Assembly (NCBI RefSeq): GCF_000005505.3
Contig: NC_016133.3
Span: 1,674,001 to 1,738,000 of the forward strand
DNA: 64,000 nt
Direction of reading: 5' to 3'
DNA from: Brachypodium distachyon
Taxonomy: Eukaryota; Streptophyta; Magnoliopsida; Poales; Poaceae
Both the position numbers and the translations under genes were made by a program. Below are positions 10,070-23,545 of the stretch, one piece after another (the first letter of the stretch is position 1; each line of letters starts with the position of its first letter). Below the pieces are notes generated by a model, which ran no database searches, had not been told where the DNA came from, and was given only the letters and a program-made list of their open reading frames with translations.

Positions 10070-13000
10070 ATGGGAAGTAATGATCCCAGCACGCCGTCCA
10101 AGCCTTCCAAGGTGCCAGAGCAGGTGCTGTGTACTCCTTAATTTGGTTCTGATCATTTGCTCAGAAGATAAAATGATTGGATTTTTAGTGTACCATCCAA
10201 ATAAACTGGATGTGTCGCAAGAACCTTAACACTTAGGGTGATGAGTTTTAGAATGCTGCTAACTGCATATCCAAATAAGAGGATACTTTGGATAAGTATG
10301 ATATATAAATTGCAAATAGAAGTGCATATCGTTTTACTTACATTTTCATTGTTGGCTGGTTCAAGAAAATTGATTCCTTGCGATCTTGTTTTTTAAAATT
10401 GATGTGCATCTCTGTTCAGGCACTGACACCGACAGACTCTATACAATTTATATCTGTGGATCCAATTCATTCATACTCTTCACAATTTTATACAGTAGAT
10501 ATCTAAAAAAGGCGAGGCATTTGTGAAAAGCTGCGAGGTCAACTGAGCCCGCAGTTTGTGAGTCTAATCACCAATGTTTTCAATCAACATTCAACGGCAT
10601 TTACTGCATTGCACGAAGATGTTCTGGATACTTCTGTTCTAGTTACTTAGGCTAGTTTCCTTCTGTCAGCAGAAGGAAACATCCTGTTAGATTAAAACAC
10701 GAATTTCCTGTTTCTGTCATAATAAACATTATCCTAACCCCATTTTGGGTTCTTACTTTCCTATTCTCAGGAGCAACCTCCAGCCACTACCTCTGGCACC
10801 ACTGCTCCAGTTTACCCTGAATGGCCTGGCTTTCAGGTTATTCTACAAAAAAAATTACTGATAAGATGGACTTACAGTTTTCTTTTGCAAATTTGATCAT
10901 TTTATTTAATGATTGTGATTGAATTTTTTTTCTTGTTTTGTCAATTTTGGTAGGGCTACCCAGCGATGCCGCCACATGGGTTCTTTCCCCCTCCTGTTGC
11001 TGCAGGCCAGGCTCATCCTTATATGTGGGGAGCGCAGGTGCCCTCTATAGGATTTTGCCCCCCTTTTCCTCATTATCTCTATTGAGCTTGAACAAAAACT
11101 GGCAAAGTAGGGCCTTGTGCTGTTTGGAATCTTAGTCTCTAATATTAGGAACTGATCCTAGCTCAGTTGGTCGTGGGAGTGTGTGCACAATCCGGGCACT
11201 GAGGTTCATAGTCTGGCTTGGCTTGAATTTGGAGGATTTTCCTGCTATATTAATACAACATGTGTTTCCCTTTTTCTATTATTTAAAAATGGCATTCCAA
11301 TATCATTTACTTACCAAAACATTATTCATTATTTCTAAGGCTATGTAGTGATGTAGTCCCATCAGATATATGTGACGAGGAAAAACCAACAAGAAAATGC
11401 TTTCAAATTATACTCAAATTAGCCACCTTGCAATACGAAGATTCTGGTTCTAGTTAAATCTGATGGCACAGTGCATTAAAATTAAGTATTCTCTAAGGGG
11501 TAAAAGCTAGCCAGGTGCCAACTTACGTTTGTTAACTGTATTTTTATGTTCTATGTCGGCACGTGCTTTTGTATATAAACCCAAACTATCGCCCCTTTAT
11601 TGCAGCATATGGTGCCACCTTATGGGACACCACCGCCACCTTATATGATGTATCCACCAGGAACAGTATATGCCCATCCCTCTACTCCTGTATGAGCTTT
11701 TATACCTAACAAGTGTTATCTACATTGATATCTTTGTATTCACACCCCTTGTACCCAATTTTACTGAAATGCTTCTACGAATCAATAACTAATTGTGCAG
11801 GGTGTGCATCCATTTCATTACCCAGTACCAACAAATGGAAATCTTGACCCTGCTGTGAGTAGCAATTTCTTTCTTTTGTTTTCCTTTGGTCGTCACTAGT
11901 TCATGCAACTTTGACATATATATTTTTCAGGGAGCTGCACCAGGTGCTTCAGAAATAAATGGTAAGTATTGTACATGGTCAATATGAAGGTTACTTTAAG
12001 CTTGGGGATTAAACTTTATGTTTCTGATAATAATTTCAGGAAAAAATGAGCCCGGCAAAACATCTGGTCCATCTGCCAACGGGATTACCTCCAACAGGTA
12101 TTTGTTAGCCATGTGTGGTAGCCATGAGTTTCTTTAGTTCCAAAGCAATCTAATTATAGGTAAGTTTAACCTGCAGTGAAAGTGGAAGTGATAGTGAGAG
12201 TGAAGGAAGTGATGCCAATTCCCAAAATGTGAGTTTGATATCAATACACTTTGCCTATCATATTGCTTATTTGGTTGATGTTTTATAATTATATCTTTGT
12301 ATGATAGTTCATCACCCTTTTTTTTAATTTGACAAATAGTTTTCCCCTTCTTGTCATACTTTCTATTTCTTGACTCCTGGACTAATTTTGTCTTGGCAGG
12401 ATTCACATTCGAAGGAGAATGATGTAAATGAAAATGGTAGGCATTTTTTAGGGCTTATTTATAATTTTATAATAGATACCGATGAATTTGCACATTTCTT
12501 TGCATAAGATGGAGGGTGCATTCGATCATGCAGGCAGTTCCCAGAATGGTGTATCTCATTCATCATCGAATGGAATATTTAATAAAACCATGCCATTGGT
12601 TCCAGTACAATCAGGTGCAGTGATAGGAGGAGTTGCTGGTCCTGCGACAAACTTGAATATAGGAATGGACTACTGGGGTGCTACTGGTTCTTCACCTCTT
12701 CCTGCAATGCGTGGCAAAGTACCGTCTGGTTCAGTCCGAGGAGAGCAATGGGTATAAGACTTTTGCACACGCGCCTTACTTTCTGAACAAACTTTAGACT
12801 AAGATCTTACCTTTGAAGACTGGCATGTCCTGCTATGTTGCCAGATGTTTGATGTTTCTCTCTGTAGAAGGGAGACGAGACTACTGTCTGCTATGTAATT
12901 GTGCTGGTTGTCTAGTGCTTGACCATACATTTATTACTAGAGACCACAGAACCAAATTTGCTATGTAACCGTGCTCATAGTGTAGTTGTTGATCAAATAT

Positions 13001-14465
13001 TTAAGTTAGTACCGTCCACTGAGCCAAACCTTTTGATGCCTTTTGTCTAATTTCCAAACTTCAGCTGAAACGTTCCTTAGGTTATTTGGGGACAGCTCTT
13101 TGCTGTTTAATGTGAAACCAGTTCCTGATAATACATTTACACTAACAGACCTACTGTCCACTGAACAAACCTTTTTGTGGACTTTAATTTTCATTTTCAG
13201 AACTCAGATTAAGTATTACTTGTTTTGAAGACAGCTCTTTTCTGTACAATGTGAAATATGTGAGGTTTATATCTTGTAATTCCTCAGGTAAATATAAATT
13301 GGTGACTGCCAGGTTTTAAATTGGATCATGTGACAAGTCTGCTAGCCAGTATCTATAGGGAAAATCTGGAAAACCAGTAGAGTAAACAAAAGAAAACTGT
13401 GTGAGCCAATAGGACTTCCAGAATTGATGTTCAGATTTATGTATATGGGGAATGTGGTTTGGCAAGATTTGACGTTTTAAAAGTGCTTTAGAAAGTCATA
13501 GTCAGTCCAATTATGCTTGACCGGTACCAAGTTTGAAGTTCTTTTGTTAATTCAGTGATTTTATGTATTTATCAATGTAGAAAAGGTAATAATTGTATCC
13601 GTGCCAATATTCAGGATGAAAGGGAACTCAAGAAGCAGAAAAGGAAGCTGTCTAATCGGGAATCAGCACGCAGGTCCCGGCTGCGTAAGCAGGTATGATT
13701 TCAAACACGTGCTGGACTCATCATTCACTTTGAGGGCACCAGGATTTTTTTAATGTGTCTGATTATTTGTTCCAGGCTGAGTGTGAAGAGCTCGGTCAAC
13801 GTGCCGAAGTTTTGAAGTCAGAGAACTCTTCTCTTAGGGCCGAGCTTGAACGGGTAAAAAAAGAGTATGAGGAACTTCGTTTGAAGAATGCTTCCCTCAA
13901 GGTACTTATAGTTCCTGTTCCTGTTCCTGAACATATATTTCTAAGTATCATCTGCAATTATTCACATTTCTTTTAGTTGGGGTTCATGAACCCTACTCCC
14001 TCTAGTTCTTGAAAAGTTAACATTTCAGACAAGGTGGTCTTCATAATGGAACTTCGACCACTATAAATTAACACAACAAAATTATTAATATTACAAAGTA
14101 CTTTTAGTGATCAATTTCATATATGGTTTTCAAGTACTCAATCCAACTATTTAGAAACATACATTTGCAGTGTTGTTTTTCGACATTTCAACAATTTATC
14201 CTACTAGTCTTAATACTTTTCCGCAGTGTTCTTTTGTCGACACAGCAACAAACTTAACCTATTACACTTAATGTTATTGCGATTGTGATTTTCTTCTTTC
14301 CATCATATACTTTCCCCCCACATTGTTTTGCCACACATGTTGATGTTATCCTAAGTGGTGGTTTGGCACCTGCAGGAAAAGCTAGGGGAAGCCGGTGATT
14401 CGGTACCTGACATGAACGAACAGAGCGACACCAATGGCGGGAGCCACCAGCAGAAGGAAGCCTGA
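10070..14465 (+). CDS. HBP-1a: G-box-binding bZIP transcription factor, HBP-1a/GBF type
   Basis: A nuclear factor of bZIP group G, expected to bind ACGT elements (G-box, hexamer) as dimers. Twelve coding exons: 10070-10123, 10771-10836, 10954-11037, 11606-11689, 11801-11854, 11931-11961, 12040-12097, 12177-12228, 12400-12436, 12534-12751, 13615-13692, 13776-13901; the terminal exon is 14376-14465. All borders are GT-AG and in frame, giving 343 residues. Residues 1-114 are the Pro-rich MFMR region ([20 protein letters not shown], then [18 protein letters not shown]). A Ser/Asp/Glu stretch ([15 protein letters not shown]) follows at about 144-160, a likely kinase target. The basic region [20 protein letters not shown] with N260-x7-R268 is at 247-272, then a leucine zipper with L278, L285, L292, V299, L306, L313. 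The order and wording match wheat HBP-1a as I know it. Start is the first ATG of a long frame, after the minimal uORF. Confidence 0.95.
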
Positions 14466-14789
14466 CATGACATGACTATTCAGCCTCTAATTACTTAGCT
14501 CGCGATTCTTGTAATAGGGCAATTGCAATTTGCCACACAGATGATTTTACCAAGCATCTCTTCTGTGCCATTCCCGAATCTGATGTGGCAAGCTGTTGCT
14601 TGCTGTACTCGCAGTTCTTCTTACTCCTTGTGGAAAATAGAAAGCATTGTGCACTTCTCAATTATCCTTTTTGTAAATTTAGTGGGACGGTGACGCAGAG
14701 ATTTAAATCCTAGTGCTCACATTTACACACCTGTTATTGCATCTCATTAGAAATCCTGTGATACTCATGTTTGTGATCTAGACAACATT

Positions 14790-15700
14790 TACAGTTGAGT
14801 TTCTGTTTTTTTATGCACAAACTGGATTTGGATTTGAATTTTTGTCATAGTTCGAAAAAACTTTTTATTTTTAATTTTGAAGGTCTATTGTGTTAGATTC
14901 TATGGGTTTGCATAAGAACATATTTCATTCATCTTCCGTAGCAAAGCACGAGACACTAGCTTGGAAATTATATAATAATGTTTGTTTCACTTTGGGATAT
15001 CCAAACTGGAGATATCAGGGGAAAACTAATGTATAGAATATGTTGGTTTCGAAATAAAAACCCAAGTGGCCAAGTGGGCGAGTGGCATTGTCCAAAGCAT
15101 CATGTTTTTGAATTAGACAAATATCTACAATTGAGCTTGTGTTATCTCGATGCACAAATCGGAATTAGATTTCATTTTTTTGTCATTGTTTGAAAATGCT
15201 TTTCGAATTTTCAAGGTTTACTGGGGTACACCGTATGGATTATACAAAAGATTTTGCATCCATCTTCCGTAGCAATGCATGTCGCACTTGTAACTAGAGA
15301 AATATGGAAATCGAGTTTTGTTTTCGCCACGCGGCATCCAAATTGAAGATATCAGGAGAAAGTAAACTGGTATAGAATTTGTTGCTTTCGAAATAAATTT
15401 GTTGCTTTCGAAATAAATACCGATCGACATTGTACTCCTTTTGAAATAAGTGACGCGGATTTGCATAAAAATCTATATAAATCCACGTCACTTATTTTGG
15501 GACGGAGAGGGAGGGAGTACAAAGAATCATCCCTTGAAGAAAAAAAAACACTTTCAAAGAAAGAATCATGTTTCGAATTATACAATATTTGCTGCCGACT
15601 TTGTTGTGTTTCCTTGATGCACAAATCGGATTTGGGTTTGGATTTTTCTTTCTGTCATAATAATATTTTGGGAAACACTTTTTGAATTTTGGAGGCCTAC
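14790..15700 (+). repeat. three diverged tandem repeats upstream of the SUV2-like gene
   Basis: The block ATGCACAAA(C/T)..GGATTTGG..TTTTTGTCAT..TTTTGAA recurs at about 14813, 15147 and 15615. The first two copies continue into CATCTTCCGTAGCAA(A/T)GCA, then TCCAAA(C/T)TG(G/A)AGATATCAGG and TAGAAT(A/T)TGTTG(G/C)TTTCGAAATAAA. Unit spacing is about 334 and 468 bp, the second enlarged by a MITE (15435-15517) and a local doubling of TTGTTGCTTTCGAAATAAA near 15378-15417. No coding function is seen. Confidence 0.7.
15435..15517. mobile_element. Stowaway-like MITE
   Basis: Flanked by TA on both sides (15433-15434, 15518-15519). Inverted arms AAATAAGTGACG..GGATTT and AAATCCACGTCACTTATTT surround a short loop, and the right end is GGGAGGGAG. 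About 83 bp. Confidence 0.7.
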
Positions 15701-15794
15701 TAGGTTATCCCCCCCACCCCCCGCCGCAGCGCCGTACATCAAACCCCCACTACTCCTCCAGTCTCCACCGCCAGGCCGCCGCCGGTGAGTGGGG

Positions 15795-18700
15795 ATGGCG
15801 ACGGCAGACGACCTTGCGTGGGAGGAAGACGATCTGTTCCTGGACGAGGTCTTCCGCTACCAGGACCAGGTCGAATCCCTCAACCCTAGCCACGCTCCTC
15901 CACCGCCAGTCACCCAGGAGACACCCCCCGTCGCCACCGCCGCCGCCTCTGCTGCTCCCCTCTACCACATCCCCGCCTCCGCCACCGCTTCTCTCCCGCT
16001 CTCCCACGTCGCCGCCTGGCCCCATGCCTCCGCCGCCTCCGCCACCCAGGCTCTCCCGCTCGCCGCCGCACCCCGTGCTTCCTCGGCCGACCCAGTTCCC
16101 CGGCTCTTCCATGTCCCCGCCGGCCCTGCTGCCCCGCTTACACACTTCGCCGTCCCGTCGCCCCGTGCCTCCTCCTCCGCCGCCTATCCTTTCGCGCCCT
16201 CCCACATCGCTGACGCGCCCTGTGCCCCTGCCTCAGTGGCCGTTGCATTCTCGCCTCCAAGGGAGTTTACCCAGTCGGGCCGCGCTGGTGGACCTGGCTT
16301 CTCTCCTCCGCGCGAGCTCTCCCAGCGACCTGTTGACGAGAGCAGCGACTGCCAGGTCGTCATGCCCTTTGTGGCTCCCGCCGGTGGCGGCCGTGGCAGG
16401 GGCAGCGTGCGGAGAGAAAGGGATGGTAGTGACGGCAGGGAGTGGAGGCTGGCGGACGAGGAGAGCCGGATCATCGGGACGGTCGATCCTACTAGTGGTG
16501 GCGACCGTGCAAGGGCCGTGAGGAGGGAGAGGGATGCTAGGGAGGCCAAGGAGAGGAAGGAAGTTGAGAAGCTCAAGGTGAGATGGATAGCCATCGTGCT
16601 TTTGTGTGTGTGTGTGTGTGTAATCATGCCTGTTCGTTTGTCGGTGCTTTTGTGGTTTCCTAATGCTTGCGGTATCACTGAATGCTGCAGAAGGAGCTGA
16701 TGGATGTCTCGAAGCGGATGAACAACTATGTGCGTATCTGACTGGTTGCTATTCTTGTTTTTCAATAGTACAAGTACTGGTATTATCATTCATCGATTCA
16801 CGTGTTGTGCAACTGATTTGAGCTTAGAGCATTTTGCCCCTGCTTGATCCTGCATTGGAATATGGTCTGGTCCAGTACATGGGATCTAGGCTAGTGTTGA
16901 GCTTGACTCACATTTTAAGTTGCAAACTAAACAACAAATGCATTTTTCTACTAACTAATATGATCACGGAGGTGATTTGTTGCTATTCTGTATGCAGAAA
17001 AACGAGTGCAGTGAACTCAAGAAAGGCATGACACAAAAAGACCTTGAAATGAAGGCTAAAGATGCAGAGATTGATAGTTTGAAAAAAGCACATGTGTAAG
17101 TACCATGCTCTCTAATAATTCATGCTCTTGGGACATCATGTATGGTGCTGATGCAGCACATATGTTCTGTATGTGCATAATTTGAAGACAACTGTCCTGA
17201 ACCATCTTGAATAGCGAGGGATGGTTGCTTGAAACAGTAGTTAGTTAGCATGTCTATCTTACTGTATTTGAGCGCATGCTCAATACTTGACATCAGTTCT
17301 CATGTATTCAGGGGCCGAGCCAGCAAAGATATTTGCAGTACGGGGATGGATATCGATCAGTCTTTGCATACCCCTGCAAATGATACTTTGAATGATAGGG
17401 TTTCTTGTTGGACATCCACAACGAATGGGAATAATAAGGAACTCCATTCTTCTCGAGATGGTTTAGGTTTGAACGAAGCGTATCAAACTGCTGCACCGGA
17501 TGTTTTGGAACCAAAGCAGCAGACAGTGATAAATAACAGTAAGATTTTTGAACCATTTTGAAGCCGAGTGTTTCCTTATCTCCTGCCTTCTGATCTATAA
17601 ACAAGTATTTCTTAATGAGCAGGAACAAGTACCTCAGGAAGAGTATCTTTGGAGGTAGTATGCCTAGCTTATTTGCATTGCTCTGTATTAATATTGTGCT
17701 AACAAATTGCATTAATGATCAATTCTTTTGTCAATTGTAGGATACTCCCCAGCCTGAATTAAAAAGCAACAATGAACATCTTGAGCGCAAGAAAGTATTA
17801 ATTAATAGCATCTCTAGCAACTTATGTGCTATCTGGGGTAGGCCAGCCAACAGTATGTTGGGGAGGAGTCTGATCTCTAAGATTCTTGTTTCTTGCTCAG
17901 AAGAAATGTTGACACTTTTCCAGTCTACGAGATTGTTAGACAAGTGTGAAACCTCTTCTAAAGCGAGCTCCTCCATGAATAATGCTATTTCAGAAGTATA
18001 TGATATTATCATCAAGGTGATGTTCCTGTAAAAAGTACCTACTCCCTCCGACTGGAATTACTTGTCGAAATATTAATGTATCTAGACGCTTTTTAAACAT
18101 ACATACATCCATATTTGGGCAAATTTGAGACAAGTAATATGGGTTGGAGGGAATATCCTTTTCACCATTGCAGCTTGCACTGGATATGCGTTTCAAGAGT
18201 GAAATGCTACATTGCCTTTTAACTTCTGTTTTCAATGCCAACACCTGTTACACAATGTTAATAATTTGTTCTGCAGTAGGATCATATGACTGTTCAACAC
18301 TTGTTTTCATCAGAAAGATTATAATGCACCATTTGAATTGGGAAACACTGGATCTACCCATTCCCTGTTTTTAGGCATGTACATAGTTGTTAATACTAGC
18401 TGTGCAGTATCCTCGTTGTATAAGGACCTTCCTGTATCTGTACCTGTATCTACTTTACCTATGGCCTCGTGGAAATACATGTTCTATTCCTTCTAACAGC
18501 TAGAATGTTTACTAGTGTTAGCTTGCCCTACTTTGTTTTCTTCTAAAGAAGTTGCCCTACTTTGTCATGTTCCTGTACACAAATATTGGGTGCATTTTAC
18601 ATTCCAATCCAAAATAAGTGTTGTCCCCCTTGTACCTAACAAACTTCCTCTTTTACTTCGTATTCCTGCATGCATGCACTGACATAGTACACCCTACATT

Positions 18701-21700
18701 TTTTTAATGAAGTGAAGTGCATATTAATCTCATATGTTCAATTTATCTGTTCTTTTCCTGCAGGTGAATAACGATGCAATGCCTATACGAATTCTTCTTG
18801 AAGCATTGCTAAATCTGTGTGTTTTTGGTAATGTGAGAACCGATTATCCCATTTCATTTCCATAGCAGGATTGCTTATTTAGTCATTCCATTATTATTTA
18901 TGATACCCATTGCTATTCATTGTGCTTAATCACTGGCATAGGAAAAATAGGTCGAGCACTCCATAGAGTCGTACAACCTAATACTATTGAGGTTATTAAC
19001 GATTTTTTGCATAATTGATTAAAACGGTATGAATAATTGAGCGGGGTTCTCTGTGTTATTTGCAGTTAGTTTGGGGAAGGAAAATGATAGATTTTAAGTA
19101 ATTTCTGATTGAGCACTGAGTTACCTTCAACCGATTCCCTGCCAATTTCGATCTTAAACTTGTTTTGGTGTAAAAAATCCTAGCCAGGCCAGATCCAGCA
19201 GGAATTAACTTGGAACCATTAGAATAGTTGTTTTGCAAGCAAAGTTTGGAGCAATTCTGATCCTCTTACTCTTAGCTTGTTGTTTACTCCCTCCGTTCCA
19301 CAAAACACCTCATATGGATTTGTGCACTTGGACCAAGACAGCTCCATCTGTTCATATCGGATTAAGCGTAAATGAGTGTGAGCAGTTATTGGCAGGGTGC
19401 GGGAGCCAAGAGAAAAACGAGCTATATTAAGGAATAAAGGAGAAAAAATTATATGAGGTGTTTTGTGGAATGGAGGGAGAATAAAAGACTGAACAATTGA
19501 CATTCTGTAGAGTCTAGAAAATGCTAGTATTAATAGCTATAGCTTTGCTCATGCAACTGCACAGCTGCAAGTTGCGTCCATTGGGATTGGATATACAGTT
19601 GCAGTACTAGCAATAAATGATACATTATTGTGATTTCTTTTGTGTCTGTAGTGTGTAGTCATTAAGCCCTCTTTGTTTTTGTTGTGGATTTCCGATGTCG
19701 AAGTGAGACAGTCATTTAGAAAAAATACACTGAATCTTGAACTATAACCACTCAACTAGTTTATGCATTTATTTACATGATCTTTTTCTTCTCAGGCTGT
19801 TGTTGCTGGTAGAGCCTTGTGGATGTTGCATAACATATTGCAGAACCTGCTATCTCATGGAACCAACTCCAACCAGAGGTATGCTTTACATGTTATATAA
19901 TCTATTCTTTTCAGCTTCTGTTACATTTTTAAATTTTTAAGAAAGAAGTTGGGTTGGGGTTTTAATTTTATTTGAGGAACATGGCAGGAGAATATTTACG
20001 AAGCTAGGTGTAGTTGCTTTTAAATGTACGAGGCATAGATACCTCATATACCGCATGCGGTTACTCCTCACTAGCTCTCTACTGATGCCTGTAGGCAAGA
20101 CCACAAGAATAATAAGCAGTGAACTAGCCCACTCCTGACTGTAACTTGTATGGGAAAAATATCTGAACGAAATTCCCTTTCCAGTGAATACCATATGGTA
20201 TGGTACACATGTAGAAGTTTCAAAAGATCCTGAAAACATGCTGGGAAGGTAACGTTCTATAAACATGTACCCCCTCTGACCCATATTACTTGTCTCAAAT
20301 TTGCCCAAATATGGATGTATCTATGTTTAAAAATCGTCTAGATACATGTAATATTTCGACAAGTAATATGGGTCGGAGGGAGTACAAAAGTTCATATCTA
20401 TTTCAGTTTGAACTTGAAATTTTACAACTTCATATGACTAAAACTTCACCTACATACGGAATTCTTTAAAAAGTTTACTAACACTTCTAGACATGGTTTC
20501 CACTTAAAGCATTGTTTCCACCAGATATTTTCCCTACACATCAATAGTGCCAACGAACCAACTGCAGTTCTGAAATAGGCATCAACACCGACAAGTATGG
20601 ATTGTATAATTGCGCCTTGCTAGTCGGTACTTTTATTTGCTCTCATAATCATAGGTTCCCATGCTTATGAACTTTAATACGATTTTCCTCAGTGTATCCT
20701 CAGGAACAATGTTTCTATTGAGACGTATGTTAACAATAACGAAATGGAGAGGAACAGTCACGGAGGTAGTTCTACTTTGCTAAATAAGCCCGACACAGAG
20801 AATCTATTAAGAAGTGAAGATGGACTTCACACTAGCAATATGTCTCTTCCTCCTACTTTCCGGACTTCATTCTTCAATGCAGTGCTGCAAGTTGCATTGA
20901 AGTATTCAGAGGAGACTATTCGTGTTCATGCATTAGCCATAATGATCCTCATTGTAAGGACAAGTGATCCCAAAGGGGACCGTGAGAAGTAAGCAAGGAG
21001 AAGCAATGCCTATTTTCTTAAATTGGTTGAAATTCTGTATGCTAATGGCTAATGATATTTTATTCTGCTACTTTCAGAATTGGTTTTACTTCTGTAATGG
21101 AAAGCTTGCATCAGTTGTTGCAGAAGGAAAATGAGTTGCTTGTAAAGAAGCATTCTGTGCATCTTCTTTTCTTGCTTTTGAATTGTAAGTTGCTTTGCTT
21201 AGATATTTCATAACCCTAGGTGTTGCATATCGATTACTGATCTTGCCAGTTGAGTACTCCACTGTGTGCCTTCTGCAGAGTACTTATCTTGCTAGTTTCT
21301 TAGCACCATTTTCTTTGATTTCATAGCTATTGAAGAGAGAAATATAACTATGGAAATTCTTCGGACAATAACAAACTTATATTAAATCCATACATAGAAG
21401 TGCTCTGGAGTTTTGTTAACTTCCCAAACACAATACTACCTCTTATACTGGCTTCCTACACATTTTGTACATAAGTACATGTAGCATCCCTCATAGTCAT
21501 ACAGTAAGTTAGTTGCTGTATCTCTATTCCAACTTCATATCATATGGTTCTTCCATCATATCTGGTAAAATATGTAGTGCTTAAGTTTCTAGTGTGAACT
21601 GTATTTATCGACGGTATTCTGTAATGTATGTTTTTACTCTTTGAGAAACTTGCATTGAGTTATATTGTGGTCTTCTGGATGTATTTTGATGTGGATTTAT

Positions 21701-23545
21701 ACTGTCTGGAACTCTGGATGCTAAAAGACTAAAACCGAGGGTTTTGATTACTATTAGAAAACAATTCCTCAGAGATGACAATTATGTACCTTTAAACGTA
21801 AATATCATGCTTGAAATGGTTCTATCTGATTTTCTAAGTTACAAATCCTCTCTGCTAACTCGGCCAGGATTTCATGAGATCCTGTTCGCTCTCTAACTCT
21901 ATTAAATGACCATGTGTTCCAAGAAGTTTATTTTTGCTTCCTCTTGGAACTAGATATGCTGGGACAAACAATCTTGTGGTCTTTCCTAAAGATATCTTTA
22001 ACTGGATGTAAACATTTTCCATTTATGTAATTTTGCTTCTCTCTGTGCCAGTAGTAACCTAATTCCTGTTGCTGGTAGGCCCTGTGATGTTGAAGTTGCT
22101 GTGCAATGGAGGTAAAGGTAGCTCTGAACTGATGGAGGCTGTAGGATTTGAAAATGACAGACCACAACAAGCTACAAGCTCAGTTCTCAAGGACTTGTCT
22201 GAATGCTTGACTTGTGATGCAACAAATTCTCTGGTACGTCCCTCGGTTTTTAGTGATTCAGGTTCAGGCAGGACATCTGCATCCAACATTTAGCTCTAAC
22301 TTCTTTGTCTACAGTATTCATAGTTTGAAACCTTTCATGTTATTTAGATTCTAGCCTGCATGGGTGGGTTGAATTGTAGTAATTGGTTCTTTCCCCTGTC
22401 ATCCTGCTTTTTTTGCGTAAAAATTAAAATGGTTTGATGAGCATGATATTTCCTTTAAAGTTTTAAGCTGGATTCCATCAAATAGGAATTCAGCATAACT
22501 TACTCTTGCATTTTCTTTCAAAGTTGAATAACTCAACAAAGTTTTTCAGGAGCTCGAGCTTTGTCGGCTAGTTGTGAATCTATTAGCGTACATAGCTTCT
22601 AGTGGCAAATCAGGACACACAGTGCTTCTAGGTTCAGTGACTGCCAGTGGTGCCAATTTCTTGGAGTTGATTATGGAAGTCCTTGCTTCACAGATGGAAT
22701 CCGGAGTTGATTTTTCAACTGAGGTGCATGAGCTATTGGAGGAAAGGTGATCTTTAAATCCTTTCCATTATAAACTGAGCATTTTTCCAATTTGTTGGAA
22801 CTTAGCATGGATTTGCAATCTAATTTGGGATGGTTTGTTTATTAGTAACCTTGAAGCTACCATTTCTGTACGTTCAATTTTTTGAAATATTTTAAAATAG
22901 TTGTATATATCAGAGTTTAGGAGACCCACTTATTCTCCTAAGATACATCATTGTAAGGAACAGGCGTATCCATTCAATTCCACAGAAGGAATTGTGCACT
23001 CTATAGCAAATAACTGGTGCTAGGAAAGAACTGGTACATTTGCTTTGCCCAAGTGTTCAAGCTTATGACTTGTGAGTTATGAATTGTGCACTATATAGCA
23101 AATAACAGGTGGCAGTCTGAGTGGTTATCACAAAATTGTTTTGTCATCTACCGTAAATCACAACTCGGGATGCTTTTTGTGTTTTTGAATTGATGCTGTA
23201 AACAAGAGTTGTCAGCCCTTCACTATTTGTAATTCATGAAAAAAATTGTTCTGCTGTAGGTATTTGCTGATGAGAGAGGCTCTGATCCTTCTGAACCGAT
23301 TAGTTTCGCATCCCATCTTTTCGAAGACAACTTTGCAAGTGCTCATGGGCAGTAAGCTGTGTGCAAGCTTGACAATGGATATCGCGAACCGGCTGCCCCA
23401 GAGGAGCAAGTACCCCTTGAGGCACCTCAGCGAGATATGTCCCCAAAAGGCAAATGATCTCGCTGAACTGGCCCAGAAGTTCTGCTCGCGAGTGTATGGT
23501 TACCTGGAAGAGCAACAACATTCAATTGCTGATCGTTCCAAATAA
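15795..23545 (+). CDS. SUV2: SUV2/ATRIP-like DNA-damage checkpoint protein
   Basis: The plant ATRIP homologue (SUV2/HUS2) partners the ATR kinase at RPA-coated single-stranded DNA and is needed for replication-stress signalling. Thirteen exons: 15795-16577, 16691-16729, 16998-17095, 17312-17538, 17623-17654, 17741-18016, 18764-18832, 19796-19878, 20704-20988, 21078-21184, 22079-22233, 22550-22746, 23260-23545. All join in frame and give 878 residues. The N terminus is acidic (ADDLAWEEDDLFLDEVF), followed by a long Ala/Pro-rich segment (about 35-185). A charged coiled coil lies at about 240-306 (ERKEVEKLKKELMDVSKRMN). From about 330 the protein is Leu-rich and helical, with SNLCAIWGRP, ALLNLCVFGNAVVAGRALWM and HALAIMILIVRTSDP, as expected for the HEAT-like part of ATRIP. 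The family call rests on this overall layout and remembered similarity; a diverged sequence makes it less certain than the gene model. Three MITEs lie in introns 6, 7 and 8. Confidence 0.82.
18042..18153. mobile_element. Stowaway-like MITE in SUV2 intron 6
   Basis: Begins CTCCCTCCGACTGGAATTAC after TA and ends GGTTGGAGGGAA before TA. The inner arms ATTACTTGTCGAAATATTAA and TTTGAGACAAGTAATA are inverted. It is the same family as 20270-20382. Confidence 0.75.
19287..19480. mobile_element. Stowaway-like MITE in SUV2 intron 7
   Basis: Starts CTCCCTCCGTTCCACAAAAC after TA. The far end (GTTTTGTGGAATGGAGGGAG) is its reverse complement, with CACCTCATAT also repeated inverted. About 190 bp, a different family from its neighbours. 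Confidence 0.8.
20270..20382. mobile_element. Stowaway-like MITE in SUV2 intron 8
   Basis: TA-flanked. The left end is CCCCCTCTGACCCATATTAC and the right end GTAATATGGGTCGGAGGGAG, a near-perfect inverted pair. Inside, TTGTCTCAAATTTGCCCAAA matches the element at 18042 in inverted orientation. Confidence 0.85.

Noticed and set aside
15682..16789. Long alternative frames on both strands over SUV2 exon 1.
   Set aside because: Shadows of a GC-rich, Ala/Pro-coding exon; only the frame from 15795 joins the downstream exons in phase.
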